Below are positions 34,072-42,692 of a stretch of 64,000 bases of DNA, one piece after another. This DNA is from Polyangia bacterium (GTDB lineage Bacteria > Myxococcota_A > Polyangia > Nannocystales > Nannocystaceae), in assembly GCA_030430565.1 (NCBI GenBank), contig JAUIKS010000018.1, positions 62,001 to 126,000 of the forward strand, written 5' to 3'. Below the pieces are notes generated by a model. The model saw nothing but the letters and a program-made list of their open reading frames with translations. It was not told the origin of the DNA and did not search any database. The position numbers and the translations under genes were made by a program. Position 1 is the stretch's first letter; the number at the start of each line of letters is the position of its first letter.

Positions 34072-35403
34072 ATGGCGGGCGATGTCGGTGTGAGCCTCAG
34101 AGGCATGGGCAGGGGGTGGCGCTGGCGGTGCCTGGCCGCGCTGCTCGTCGGGGGCGCCGCGGCGACGGCGAGCGCCGTAGCGAGCGCGAGCGCGAGCGAG
34201 GGGGATGAGCTCGGCCCGCTCGACGGGATCGACGACGACGTCGTGATCGACGCGCCCGAGGATCCGGCGCCCCCCGCGGACGAGCTCGGCGAGCAGCATC
34301 TTCCGGAAGATGTTTCTCGAGACATGCCGGAGGAAGAGCTGCCGAGCGTCGAGGATCCCGATCCAGAGCTCGAGGCCGAGCTCGAGGCCAGCCCGGGCGC
34401 GGAGGAGTCGGTGGACGCCGAGGGGCCGCGCCTGGACCCCGCGGATCCGGTCGCGCCGGCGCCCGATTTGGCGGAGGAGGAGGAGGACGCGGAGGAAGAG
34501 CTCGACACGAGCGACATCGAGGAGGAGCCGATCACGGTCGACGAGCTGCTCGCGGCGACCTCCGAGGAGCGCCGTGACGCGGACGCGCGGGCGCGCGCGC
34601 CCGAGGGCCCCGAGGGCTCGAGCGTCGCGGGCGCGGGGATCAAGGACTCGGTCTCGACCTACGACCGCCGCGAGTGGAAGCACAGCGGCTTCTTCATGGA
34701 GCCGCGCCTGGGGACGACGGGCTGCTTCGGGCCGCACTGTCGCGGCGCGAGCGGGCACGACGTGACGCCGGGCGTCGACGTGGGCGGGTACATCGGCGGC
34801 AACATCGCGGGGATCGTCGACATCGGCATCGAGGGCTCGTGGGGTCGCCTCAACGCGGGTGATCTGCAGGGTCGAAACGTCTTCGAGCTCTACGGCGTGA
34901 ACCCGGTGACCTTCGAAGATGTGGTCAACGCGGAGCTGCGCAGCTACGCGGGCGGCGACGGCACGGGCGCGAACCAGGTCGACTTCTCGGAGCTCGTGGT
35001 CAACGGATCGGTGCTGGGGAGGACCGCCGGCGCCGGGCCGCTCGTGCGCGTGCACTTCATCCGCTACGGGCGCGGGTCGTTTTACCTGGGCACGGGCGCG
35101 CAGTGGCGCGTGTGGGGCAACAAGTACGAGACCGAGCTGGGCGACGTCGAGCTGGACTTCCACGGGATCGCGCTGCCGGCGGCCGGCGGGCTCGGCTTCT
35201 ACCCGATCAAGCACCTGATGATCGGCGCGGAATTTCGCTACGTGTTCACGCACTACTTCCTGTCCGTTATCGATCACCCGGAGCTCTCGACCTACAGCCC
35301 GATGAGCTTGATCGACGCGGCGACGGCCGAGGCCGGCTCTTCCGTCTCCGACGGGCTACCTGGCTTTTGGAACGCGTCGGTCACGATGCGCGTGCGCTTC
35401 TGA
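34072..35403 (+). CDS. Putative outer-membrane beta-barrel protein with acidic N-terminal linker
   Basis: The 443-residue protein has a signal peptide (WRCLAALLVGGAAATASAVASASA) and a very acidic, Pro-rich linker to about residue 200. The C-terminal half then reads as amphipathic beta strands with Gly and aromatic residues (FFMEPRLGTTGCFGPHC, DVGGYIGGNIAGIVDIGIEG, LVRVHFIRYGRGSFYLGTGAQWRVWG, LMIGAEFRYVFTHYFLS). It ends in SVTMRVRF, a terminal Phe typical of outer-membrane barrels. Start ATG 34072 has GGGAG upstream, with an alternative ATG at 34105. It may expose its acidic arm to the periplasm. The role is unknown. Confidence 0.78.
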   Translation: MAGDVGVSLRGMGRGWRWRCLAALLVGGAAATASAVASASASEGDELGPLDGIDDDVVIDAPEDPAPPADELGEQHLPEDVSRDMPEEELPSVEDPDPELEAELEASPGAEESVDAEGPRLDPADPVAPAPDLAEEEEDAEEELDTSDIEEEPITVDELLAATSEERRDADARARAPEGPEGSSVAGAGIKDSVSTYDRREWKHSGFFMEPRLGTTGCFGPHCRGASGHDVTPGVDVGGYIGGNIAGIVDIGIEGSWGRLNAGDLQGRNVFELYGVNPVTFEDVVNAELRSYAGGDGTGANQVDFSELVVNGSVLGRTAGAGPLVRVHFIRYGRGSFYLGTGAQWRVWGNKYETELGDVELDFHGIALPAAGGLGFYPIKHLMIGAEFRYVFTHYFLSVIDHPELSTYSPMSLIDAATAEAGSSVSDGLPGFWNASVTMRVRF

Positions 35404-35507
35404 GCGCCGCGCGAACCCGTCCTCGAGGACATGTATAAAAATACGCGCGCGCAGAAGCGCCCGCCGGGCCGGTCGATGCCTCGCCTGTCCCGTGATACAT
35501 ACCGGGC

Positions 35508-36140
35508 ATGGCGCTGCGTACGGCGTACCCAGGCGGTAAATGCCTGTGTGAGGACCCGGTCGTGTACGCGTTCGACGACTTCGTGAGCGACGCGGAGTGC
35601 GAGCACATCAAGGGGATCGCGAGCCCGCACCTGCAGCGCGGGCAGGTCAGCGGCGTGAACGGCGGCGTGCGCAGCCAGGGCCGCAGCAACGAGCTGACCT
35701 GGCTGCCGCACGACACCGACGAGGTGACCTCGGCGGTCACGGAGCGGGTCGCGGTCCTGGTCGGGCTGCCCTCGGAGAACGCCGAGTCGATGCAGGTGAT
35801 CCGCTACGAGCCCGGGCAGGAGTACCGGCACCACTTCGACGCCTACAACCTGGCGAGCGAGCGCGGGCGACGGTGCTGCGTCCGCGGCGGGCAGCGGCTG
35901 ATCACGACGCTGATCTACCTCAGCGAGGTCGAGGAGGGCGGCTGCACCGGCTTCCCGCGGCTCGGGATGGCGGTGGTGCCGCGCAAGCGCACGATGCTGC
36001 TGTTTCACAACTGCCACCACGACACGACCTACGTGCACCCCGACACGCTGCACGCCGGGCTCCCGGTGGTTCGCGGCGTGAAGTGGGCGGTGAACCTATG
36101 GTTCCGCGAGCGCCCGTATCGCCTGCCTGACGAGGAGTGA
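35508..36140 (+). CDS. Prolyl 4-hydroxylase-like 2-oxoglutarate/Fe(II) dioxygenase
   Basis: The 210-residue protein has the P4H fold: FDDFVSDAECEHI near the N-terminus, YEPGQEYRHHFDAY with iron ligands H109 and D111, and HAGLPVVRGVKWAVNLWFRE with iron ligand H182 and the 2-oxoglutarate-binding K192. This is the arrangement found in prolyl 4-hydroxylase alpha-subunit-like enzymes, which hydroxylate proline or other residues in proteins. Length matches bacterial stand-alone members. Start ATG 35508. An AT-rich ACATGTATAAAAATAC stretch 75 bp upstream may be its promoter. The substrate is unknown, and Pro-rich linkers of nearby secreted proteins are only a speculative target. Confidence 0.9.
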   Translation: MALRTAYPGGKCLCEDPVVYAFDDFVSDAECEHIKGIASPHLQRGQVSGVNGGVRSQGRSNELTWLPHDTDEVTSAVTERVAVLVGLPSENAESMQVIRYEPGQEYRHHFDAYNLASERGRRCCVRGGQRLITTLIYLSEVEEGGCTGFPRLGMAVVPRKRTMLLFHNCHHDTTYVHPDTLHAGLPVVRGVKWAVNLWFRERPYRLPDEE

Positions 36141-36164
36141 GTGGCGGCCTGAGCGGCGGCGGGC

Positions 36165-37820
36165 TCAGCAGCTGCGGGCGAGCTGCGTGATCAGCCGCGC
36201 CGCCTCGTCGGCGGTGAGCGCCGAGAGGTCGCGCCCGAGCTCGGCGCGCGCGCCGGCGTCCCAGACCCGCGTGCTGTGGTCGGGGAAGCTGCCGAGCGCC
36301 TCGAGCAGCGCCTCGTCAAGCGTCTCGAGGTGGCGGGTGTCGCCGACGACGCGGTGGCGGGTCGTCAGCAGCGGGCTGTACTGACCGGGCTCCACGCGCC
36401 GGTCGGGTCGGAGCTCGAGGCGCGGGGCGGTCCGGCCGATGACGCCGAGGTCGACGCGCACGCTCCAGCCGCGCTCGTCTGAGCCGCGCGCGCGCAGGTC
36501 GAGCTTGATCTCGCGGGGGACCTGTCCTTTGGCGCTAGTCTCGTCGGGCGGGCGGATCATCCCGCGGAGCGCGAGCACCGTGCCCTTGGGCTGCTCGAGG
36601 TTGACGAGGCTCTTCTCGCCGAGGCCGAGGCGGGCCGCGAGCTGCTCGAGGATCGCGTGCAGCGGCGCGGGCGGGGGGACGTGGTCCGTCGCGCGGGCGA
36701 CGACGGGGCGCGGCCCCGTCAGCCCCTCGATGAGGATCCAGAACGCGGCGCCGTGCATCAGCACGAGCTGCGGCTCACGCAGCCCCAGGCCCGTGACGAG
36801 CATGAGCGCGAGCGCGAGGCCGATGAGGCGATCACGGTTGGACAGCGTCGCGCTGATGACCGTGGTGATGACGATGAACAGCGCGAGCATCGCGGTCCCG
36901 CGGGCCCACAGCGGGATGTAGTCGGGGTAGGGGACTTCGAAGCCGAGCAGCGAGCGCGCGAGGCCGCCGAAGTCGTCCTCGATGTAGCCGAAGCGCGCGT
37001 TGTAGCGGTCGCCGAGGATCCACGTGAGCACGGCCGCGAACGCGCCGGCGAGCAGCTTGCCGCCGAGCGGCGTGTCGGGGCGCAGCAGGAAGAAGATCGC
37101 CGCGCTGGCGACGATCAGCAGGCCGGCCATCGGCAGCGCGAGCCGCCCCTCGACGACGGTGCCGAGCAGCGCGCTGGGCCCGGCGAGCACGAGGCGCGTG
37201 AGCACGACGCCGGCGAGCACGAGCGCGAGCACGCGGAGCCTTGGCGCGAGCTGCCCCCAGAACGAGATCAGGCCCGCGAGCCAGGAGGCGATCAGCGTGG
37301 CGACGCCGACCGCTCGCGCCGTCGCGAACGCGGCGTGCCGCAGCCCGAGCGCCTCGCAGAGGTGGAGGGCGAGCAGCGCGGCGACGCCGAGCGCGGCGAG
37401 GGCGAAGGGCGCGAGCCCGCGTCGGCTGCCGCGTCGGCGGTGCTGCTGAAACCACGCGAAGGGGAGCGCGACGCAGGCGGCCGCGCCGAGCAGCGCGATG
37501 AAGTGATGGAGCACGAACTCGGCGTGGTAGACGACGCCGATGAGGTTGACCTTGCCCCGCAGGGCGATCGCGGTCACGAGCACGCCGCCGGCGAGGAGCC
37601 CGAGCGCTTGCTTGGGTCGCGCGCGCTGCTTCCACGCGAAGAAGGCGAGCAGCGAGATCACGGCGCCGCCGAACAGGTAGGCGATCGGGCCGGCGCGGGC
37701 GACGTACTCGACGCGCGCGCGGCTGTGGGTCCCCAGCCACGTGATCGCCATCAGCTGGAGGAGCCCGGCGACCACGAGCGCAGCGGCGAGTGGCGGGGCG
37801 AATGACGTGCGCTGGTTCAC
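36165..37820 (-). CDS. Polytopic membrane protein with soluble C-terminal domain
   Basis: The 551-residue protein has about ten to twelve predicted membrane helices over residues 1-360, joined by short Arg-rich loops, and then a soluble domain of about 180 residues. The soluble part contains PREIKLDLRARGSDERGWSVRVDLG and ends in LSALTADEAARLITQLARSC. No transport or enzyme motif was recognised. The start is GTG 37820, which has no strong ribosome site. It converges on the oxygenase gene with a 24-bp gap. Confidence 0.65.
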   Translation of the reverse strand: MNQRTSFAPPLAAALVVAGLLQLMAITWLGTHSRARVEYVARAGPIAYLFGGAVISLLAFFAWKQRARPKQALGLLAGGVLVTAIALRGKVNLIGVVYHAEFVLHHFIALLGAAACVALPFAWFQQHRRRGSRRGLAPFALAALGVAALLALHLCEALGLRHAAFATARAVGVATLIASWLAGLISFWGQLAPRLRVLALVLAGVVLTRLVLAGPSALLGTVVEGRLALPMAGLLIVASAAIFFLLRPDTPLGGKLLAGAFAAVLTWILGDRYNARFGYIEDDFGGLARSLLGFEVPYPDYIPLWARGTAMLALFIVITTVISATLSNRDRLIGLALALMLVTGLGLREPQLVLMHGAAFWILIEGLTGPRPVVARATDHVPPPAPLHAILEQLAARLGLGEKSLVNLEQPKGTVLALRGMIRPPDETSAKGQVPREIKLDLRARGSDERGWSVRVDLGVIGRTAPRLELRPDRRVEPGQYSPLLTTRHRVVGDTRHLETLDEALLEALGSFPDHSTRVWDAGARAELGRDLSALTADEAARLITQLARSC

Positions 37821-37965
37821 GGCTGGGCCGGGGACGATAGTACCGGACGGCGCGGAGCCGTGAAGCCGTGGTTCGATTCAGCGCGTCGCGCTCGCTCGCC
37901 CGCTCGCGTCGTCGGGGAGCGCTCGCGACGGCGGCCCGCCACCGAATCGATGAACGGGCCGCCTG

Positions 37966-38040
37966 GGCGAATAATGGGATTCGAACCCACGACCTCTCGG
38001 ACCACAACCGAGCGCTCTAACCGACTGAGCTATATTCGCC
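37966..38040 (-). tRNA. trnH: tRNA-His (GTG anticodon)
   Basis: The minus strand folds as a full cloverleaf. It has acceptor GCGAATA/TATTCGC with an extra G at -1 opposite C73, a feature specific to tRNA-His. The D arm is GCTC...GAGC, and the anticodon arm CTCGG-TTGTGGT-CCGAG has anticodon GTG. The T arm is GTGGG-TTCGAAT-CCCAT. The CCA end is not encoded. Confidence 0.97.
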
Positions 38041-38184
38041 GTAGAACCACACGTCGAGCTTGGAGCCGGACGAGCAGGGGCGAACGTTTATCACAGGTCG
38101 CTCGGACCTGGCCAGGGGGCGAGGAAAAAAACAACCGTCCCGCGGGCTTGCCGCGAGCGGCGCGCCGCGCGGCCGGATCGCCTC

Positions 38185-38838
38185 CTACTGGGTCGTCTCT
38201 TCGTATTTACCGGCGCCCTCGTGGTCTTTCAGGACGCGCAGCCAGAGGGGGAAGATCTTGTGAACCGCCTCGGCGAGATCACGCGGGAGGACGCCGTGGG
38301 CGAGCCCGTGATTGGACATGTGGGCGACGATCCCGGCGTGTCCGCCGACGACCTGCGCGCGGACCTTCGGCTCGAGGTACAGGCGCGCGAGCTGGCCGTG
38401 CGCCGTCGTGAAGTGGAAGGGCTCGGTGTTCTCGGCGGGGATCGAGCTGGCTGAGTCGAGGCGCGAGCGCTCGAACCAGCGACGGATCGTGTCATATCGG
38501 TCGGCCTTGCCGGCGCTCTGCAGACGACGGACCTCGGCCGCGAGCGCGCCGGGCCCGAGGACCTTCGGCTTCGCGATCGATGGCGCGGGCTTCGGCGCGG
38601 GCTTCGGCGCGGGCTTCGGCGCGGGCTTCGGTTTGGCGGCCTGCTTCTGCTTCGCGGCGGCGTCGGCCTCGGCCTCGCTCACGAGTCCGGCGGCGGCGAG
38701 CTTGGCGGCGAAGTCGAGGGTCAGGCCGCTGCTACGCGACGAGCCCCCGCTACCGCCCGAGCGCTTGCCGGCGGAGCGCTTGCCGGCGGATTTTCCCTTG
38801 GCCTTCGACGACCGTGGTTTGGACTTGCGCGGCGACAC
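38185..38838 (-). CDS. DUF2058 (YaiL-like) family protein
   Basis: The 217-residue protein has a basic, Ser/Gly/Lys-rich N-terminus, then LTLDFAAKLAAAGLVSEAEA, which matches the opening helix of the DUF2058 family. A KPAP linker encoded by four perfect 12-bp repeats follows. The C-terminal domain (EPFHFTTAHGQLARLYLEPKVRAQVVGGHAGIVAHM...ILPRDLAEAVHKIFP-type) fits the conserved end of the family. The function of DUF2058 is unknown. The start is GTG 38838 with no clear ribosome site. It lies between the tRNA-His gene and a copy of the dispersed repeat. Confidence 0.75.
   Translation of the reverse strand: MSPRKSKPRSSKAKGKSAGKRSAGKRSGGSGGSSRSSGLTLDFAAKLAAAGLVSEAEADAAAKQKQAAKPKPAPKPAPKPAPKPAPSIAKPKVLGPGALAAEVRRLQSAGKADRYDTIRRWFERSRLDSASSIPAENTEPFHFTTAHGQLARLYLEPKVRAQVVGGHAGIVAHMSNHGLAHGVLPRDLAEAVHKIFPLWLRVLKDHEGAGKYEETTQ
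38582..38629 (-). repeat. Four perfect 12-bp tandem repeats
   Basis: Four consecutive copies of GGCGCGGGCTTC on the plus strand encode the KPAP linker of the DUF2058-like protein. They are in frame and identical. Confidence 0.93.
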
Positions 38839-38963
38839 GCGGGGAACTTATCGCAGTTGTCTCGAGAGTGGGGACGGGGAAGCAGGCCCGAGGAGCTCGT
38901 GCGCGGGATCACGCGTGGGAACCGGCTCTCGGTCCGCTGCTCGGCTCGCGTCGGGATCATCGT

Positions 38964-39009
38964 CGCTGGCGGGCGGCGAGACGAAGTTGTGCCGGGTGAA
39001 CTACGAGTT
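38964..39009 (+). repeat. Dispersed repeat, copy A
   Basis: This 46-bp stretch contains GGCGAGACGAAGTTGTGCCG and ends in ACTACGAGTT. It is closely similar to copy B (48821-48871) and to the reverse complement of copy C (46384-46440). It lies in the gap between the DUF2058-like gene start and the PilZ gene end. Confidence 0.85.
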
Positions 39010-39026
39010 ACCACGCGATGCGGCCG

Positions 39027-39377
39027 CTAGGTCCGCTCGATGAGCTCGTCGATCTTGGCCTCTTCACGCTCGGTGATGTCGGTGAAGTTGAGCGCGATGC
39101 CAGGGAAGCGGCCCTCTTGCAGTTTGCCGACGCGGACGACGGTGGCCTCGAGCTGCAGCGGATCGCGCTGCGGTCCGCGGTCGATCGAGAGCAGCACGCG
39201 GCTGCCGATCGGGAGTGGTTTGTTGGAGCGGATGAACGCGCCCCGACGCGAGAGATCGATCGTGTGGGAGAGCAGCATCACGTGCTGCTCTGGCGCGAGC
39301 AGACGGAGCTCGACGTGGACGTTGGCGCGTCGGTACTTCCGCCGCTCCGCGCCGGTCTTCTCCGAGCTGTCAGTCAT
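39027..39377 (-). CDS. PilZ-domain protein
   Basis: The 116-residue protein is a single PilZ domain. It has the RxxxR motif at about residues 12-17 (RRKYRRANVHVELRL) and the DxSxxG motif at 41-46 (DLSRRGAFI), which together bind cyclic di-GMP. The start is ATG 39377, although the frame stays open far upstream, antisense to mpl. Stand-alone PilZ proteins act as c-di-GMP-responsive adaptors in motility or surface functions. Its partner cannot be inferred from neighbours. Confidence 0.92.
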   Translation of the reverse strand: MTDSSEKTGAERRKYRRANVHVELRLLAPEQHVMLLSHTIDLSRRGAFIRSNKPLPIGSRVLLSIDRGPQRDPLQLEATVVRVGKLQEGRFPGIALNFTDITEREEAKIDELIERT

Positions 39378-39794
39378 GGTTGCGACCACCCGCGCGTATC
39401 CATGCGACTCATAGCACAGGGGCGTGAGGGCGGCTTTGGGCGTTGACGCGCGCGCGCGAGCAGAGGGGGCGCGTGATCGAGCGCGCCGGGCGTCGAGGCT
39501 TGACTCGTGGGCCGCGCGCGGTCGCGGTGATCGGCGGCGCGCCCGTCGATCGATCGAAGGAGCGATCGAGCGGATGAACGACGTCGCGCTGTCCACACGC
39601 GGGTGATTGAGTTGGGACAATGGCGCGATGATCATTGTTTCGTTTCGAAGCGTCGTTTCGAAGTCCGTCGCGCGCTCCGTGCGGCGCGGCGTCGGTGTCA
39701 CGAGCGCGCGACGGAGCGGTGTGCACCCGGCTGCGCGCGGGCGTGACAGAGGCTCATTTGCGGCGCTTGACCGACCCACTACGCGGCGCCATCC
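39378..39794. other. Intergenic region upstream of mpl
   Basis: This 417-bp region separates the divergent PilZ and mpl genes. The only distinct feature is a pair of direct repeats CGTTTCGAAG at 39641-39650 and 39654-39663, spaced 13 bp start to start. They lie 130-150 bp upstream of mpl and could be an operator. No gene was supported. Confidence 0.5.
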
Positions 39795-41687
39795 TTGCCC
39801 GCCTTGAAGGTTCATCTCATCGGGATCGGCGGCACCGGGATGGGGGCGCTCGCCGGCTTGCTCAAGCAGCGCGGCCACGACGTGCGCGGATCTGACAACC
39901 CGCTGTACCCCCCGATGTCGACGCAGCTCGCGTCCGCCGGGATCCCGGTGTTCGTCGGCCACCGCGCCGAGAACCTCGACTGGCAGCCCGACTGCGTGGT
40001 GGTCGGGAACGTGTGCAGCAAGGACCACGTGGAGGTCTTGGCGGCGCAGGAGCGCGGCCTGGCGCTCGAGAGCTTCCCGGGGCTGCTGCGCAGCGCGCTG
40101 CTCGAGGGCAAGCGCTCGCTGGTGGTCGCGGGCACCCACGGCAAGACGACGACGACCGCGCTCTTGAGCTGGCTGTTGCGCTCGGCCGGGCGCGACCCCT
40201 CGTACCTGGTCGGCGGCGTGCCGCTCAACCTCGGCCGCAGCGCGCAGCTCGGCGACGGCCCGGCCTTCGTGATCGAGGGCGATGAGTACGACACCGCGTT
40301 CTTCGACAAGGAGTCGAAGTTCCTGCACTACCGGCCGCAGCGCGCGATCCTGACGAGCGTCGAGTTCGATCACGCCGACATCTTCGAGGACTTCGACGCG
40401 GTCGAGCGCGCGTTCAAGAAGTTCGTCGCGCTGATCCCCGAGGACGGCGAGCTGCTGGTCCACGCCGCCGACCCGCGCGCGCGCGCCGTGGCGAAGGCGG
40501 CGCGCTGCGCCGTGCTCGAGTACCGGGTGATCTCCGAGTTCGCGCCGCTCATGCCCTCGGGGAGCGTCGCCTACGAGGCGCGGATCCATAAGTCCAAAGA
40601 GCCAGGCGCGGCGCGCCGCACCGTGTTCGAGGTGTTCGAGCACGGGCAGAGCCTGGGGATGTTCTCGACGCAGCTGGTCGGCGAGTACAACGTCTGCAAC
40701 ATCCTCGCGGCGATCGCCGTGGCGCGCCTCGAGGGCTGCGACGCCGACGCGCTGCGCCGCGCGATCCGGCGCTTCCGCGGGGTCCGGCGCCGCCAGGAGC
40801 TGGTCGGCGTGGCCCAGGGCGTCCGCGTGATCACCGACTTCGCGCATCACCCGACCGCGGTCCGGCTGACGCTCACGGCGCTGCGCAAGCGCTACCCGCA
40901 GGCCGGCCTCCACGTGTGCTTTGAGCCACGTAGCGCGAGCTCGCGTCGGCGCGTGTTCTTCGAGGAGTACGCGCGCAGCTTCGACGCCGCGACGCGCGTG
41001 CACATCGGCCCGCTCTACCGGCCCGACAAGATCGCGGAGGAGCAGCGCCTGGATCCCGGGCAGCTCGCGCGCGCGATCACGGACCGCGGCGTCGCGGCCA
41101 CGGCCTACCCGACGGTCGAGGCGCTCAGCAAGGCGGCGCGCGGGCAGGCGGCCTCGGGCGACACCGTCGTCGTGCTCTCGTGCGGCTCGTTCGACGGGCT
41201 GGTCGATCGCCTGCTGCGCGCGCTCGGCGACGCGGTGCTGTTCGCGACCGATGACGAAATGGCGGAGGTCGACGCGCTGTGCCGACGCTGCGGGCTGGCG
41301 GCGGTCGAGGACCGCGAGTGCACCGACACGCTGATCATCCGCGGGGGCGAGGGCGACGAGTCGATCGTCGGCTGCGTCAGCCTGCAGACCTTCGAAGATG
41401 ACTCGCTGCTGTTCAGCCTCGTGGTCGCGCCGGAGCGCCGCGGGGAGGGCCTGGGCTGGGTGCTGGCGGGCAGCGTGGTCCGCTGGGCGCGGACGCTGGG
41501 GGCCGAGCGCGTGTTCTTGTTGACCGAGGAGGCCGCCGACTTCTTCGCGAACCACCTGGGCTTTCGCCCGATCCCGATGGCCTCGGTGCCAGCGACCGTG
41601 CGCGTGAGCACGAACTTCCGCCGGGCGCTGACGCGCGAGGACACGACGAGCATGGTGCTGGAGCTCGGCGGCTCCGACGGGGTGTAG
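39795..41687 (+). CDS. mpl: UDP-MurNAc:tripeptide ligase (Mpl) fused to a C-terminal GNAT domain
   Basis: Residues 1-460 match Mur ligases of the Mpl type. There is a Rossmann-like start VHLIGIGGTGMGALAGLL, the ATP-binding loop AGTHGKTTT (112-120), EGDEYDTAFFDKESKF specific to Mpl, and FAHHPTAV. Mpl attaches recycled L-Ala-gamma-D-Glu-meso-DAP tripeptide to UDP-MurNAc in the cytoplasm. After about residue 480 there is an extra domain of some 150 residues with VAPERRGEGLGWVLAGSVVRWARTLGAERVFLLT and FFANHLGFRPI, a GNAT acetyltransferase-like pattern. Usual Mpl is about 450 residues, so this is a fusion. The start is TTG 39795 (or TTG 39804). It heads a row of five complex I-like genes. Confidence 0.92.
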   Translation: MPALKVHLIGIGGTGMGALAGLLKQRGHDVRGSDNPLYPPMSTQLASAGIPVFVGHRAENLDWQPDCVVVGNVCSKDHVEVLAAQERGLALESFPGLLRSALLEGKRSLVVAGTHGKTTTTALLSWLLRSAGRDPSYLVGGVPLNLGRSAQLGDGPAFVIEGDEYDTAFFDKESKFLHYRPQRAILTSVEFDHADIFEDFDAVERAFKKFVALIPEDGELLVHAADPRARAVAKAARCAVLEYRVISEFAPLMPSGSVAYEARIHKSKEPGAARRTVFEVFEHGQSLGMFSTQLVGEYNVCNILAAIAVARLEGCDADALRRAIRRFRGVRRRQELVGVAQGVRVITDFAHHPTAVRLTLTALRKRYPQAGLHVCFEPRSASSRRRVFFEEYARSFDAATRVHIGPLYRPDKIAEEQRLDPGQLARAITDRGVAATAYPTVEALSKAARGQAASGDTVVVLSCGSFDGLVDRLLRALGDAVLFATDDEMAEVDALCRRCGLAAVEDRECTDTLIIRGGEGDESIVGCVSLQTFEDDSLLFSLVVAPERRGEGLGWVLAGSVVRWARTLGAERVFLLTEEAADFFANHLGFRPIPMASVPATVRVSTNFRRALTREDTTSMVLELGGSDGV

Positions 41688-41717
41688 CCGCTTGGGCGAG
41701 CCGCGCGGCGTGGGGTG

Positions 41718-42239
41718 ATGGAGTCGATCGCGCAGGCGGTGTTCTTCGGGCTGACGGTCGTCTGCATCGCGACGGCCGGCGTCGGGCTCGTGGTCGCGAC
41801 GGGTCGCACGCGATTCTCTCCTGGGGCCGCGTCGCGGTGGTTCGTGGTCTGCGTTCTCGGCGTCGCGCTGCTGGAGGCGATCTTGCTAGAGGCGGTCTCG
41901 GCCGGGGTCGCGGCGGTGATGGCGATCGCGGTCGTCGTGGGGTTGGTGCTGGACCTGGCGGGAGCGCGGTCGACCCGGGACGCCGCGCGACCGAGGCGCG
42001 TATTGGCGTCGGCGCTGGGGGTCGCGGTCGCCGGCGCGCTGTTTGTCTACGTGCTCGTCGGGACGCTCGCGCGGCAGTTTCTGTGGTACGGGCGACCGCT
42101 GGGCGCGGACTCGGAATTCGGCGCGCCGGCGGCCTTGGGCGCCGCGTTGGCAGCCGAGGCGCCCGAGCTGGTGGTGCTGGCGCCGGTGTTGATCGTGGTC
42201 GTGATCCTGGGCGCGCGTCTGTGTCACGCCCGCGCCTAG
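41718..42239 (+). CDS. nuoJ: NuoJ-like complex I membrane subunit
   Basis: The 173-residue protein has five predicted membrane helices, the number found in NuoJ. FGLTVVCIATAGVGLVVATGR is the usual first helix with its Arg-containing loop. The conserved NuoJ segment around the third helix (a pi-bulge region rich in Tyr, Gly and Val, normally near VYVGAVMVLF) reads AVSAGVAAVMAIAVVVGL here, so the Tyr is missing. The call relies largely on position before nuoK. Start ATG 41718, 30 bp after mpl, suggests co-transcription. Confidence 0.6.
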   Translation: MESIAQAVFFGLTVVCIATAGVGLVVATGRTRFSPGAASRWFVVCVLGVALLEAILLEAVSAGVAAVMAIAVVVGLVLDLAGARSTRDAARPRRVLASALGVAVAGALFVYVLVGTLARQFLWYGRPLGADSEFGAPAALGAALAAEAPELVVLAPVLIVVVILGARLCHARA

Positions 42240-42397
42240 CGGCCCGTAACAAAAGGCCCGGGCGCTCGCCCACGCAGCGGCCCGACGCTCGCGTATCGCG
42301 GGTGTTTGAGAGGTCATCGCCGACGCGCTTGTTTCAGGCCGAGGGCTTGCGCGGGCGTTCGGCCAGCGATAAGCAGCATGCTCGCCCGAGCGCCACG

Positions 42398-42682
42398 ATG
42401 GCCGTGCCGATCCCTCACTTCTTGTACCTCGCGTGCGGCCTGTTCGTGCTCGGCCTCGTGGGCGCGGTGCTGCGCGCGGGGGGGTTGGTCGCCAGGCTGA
42501 TCGCGATCGAGCTGATGCTGTGCGGGGTGCACCTCGCGTTCGTGACCTTCGCGCGCGCGTGGGGGCAGCACGGCGGACAGATCAACGCGCTCGCGGTCGG
42601 CGTCGTCGCGGCCGCGCACGCGCTGGTGTTCGCGGCGATCCTCGTGACGCTCGGCCGGCGGCGGGCGAGTTCAGAGGGCTGA
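42398..42682 (+). CDS. nuoK: NuoK-like complex I membrane subunit with Glu-to-His change
   Basis: The 94-residue protein is a clear NuoK homologue with three membrane helices. It has GLFVLGLVGAVLRAGGLVARLIAIELML, then FVTFARAWGQHGGQINAL, then a third helix. E38 corresponds to E36 of E. coli NuoK. The second channel Glu (E72 in E. coli, in AAAEASIG) is replaced by H74 (AAAHALVF). In known complex I both Glu residues take part in proton translocation. Start ATG 42398 gives the normal length. The 158-bp gap to the previous gene is larger than others in the cluster. Confidence 0.88.
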   Translation: MAVPIPHFLYLACGLFVLGLVGAVLRAGGLVARLIAIELMLCGVHLAFVTFARAWGQHGGQINALAVGVVAAAHALVFAAILVTLGRRRASSEG

Positions 42683-42692
42683 CCGAAGAGAC

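Noticed and set aside
33399..34643. 414-codon minus-strand frame across the long intergenic gap
   Set aside because: It overlaps the beta-barrel gene in antisense, has no ribosome site, and its repeated ARPDAR words come from the DNA repeats.
39378..41555. Very long minus-strand open frame opposite mpl
   Set aside because: It is in frame with the PilZ gene but has no domain match, is full of Arg/Ala/Glu shadow sequence, and lies antisense to a clear ligase gene. GC-rich third positions produce such shadow frames.
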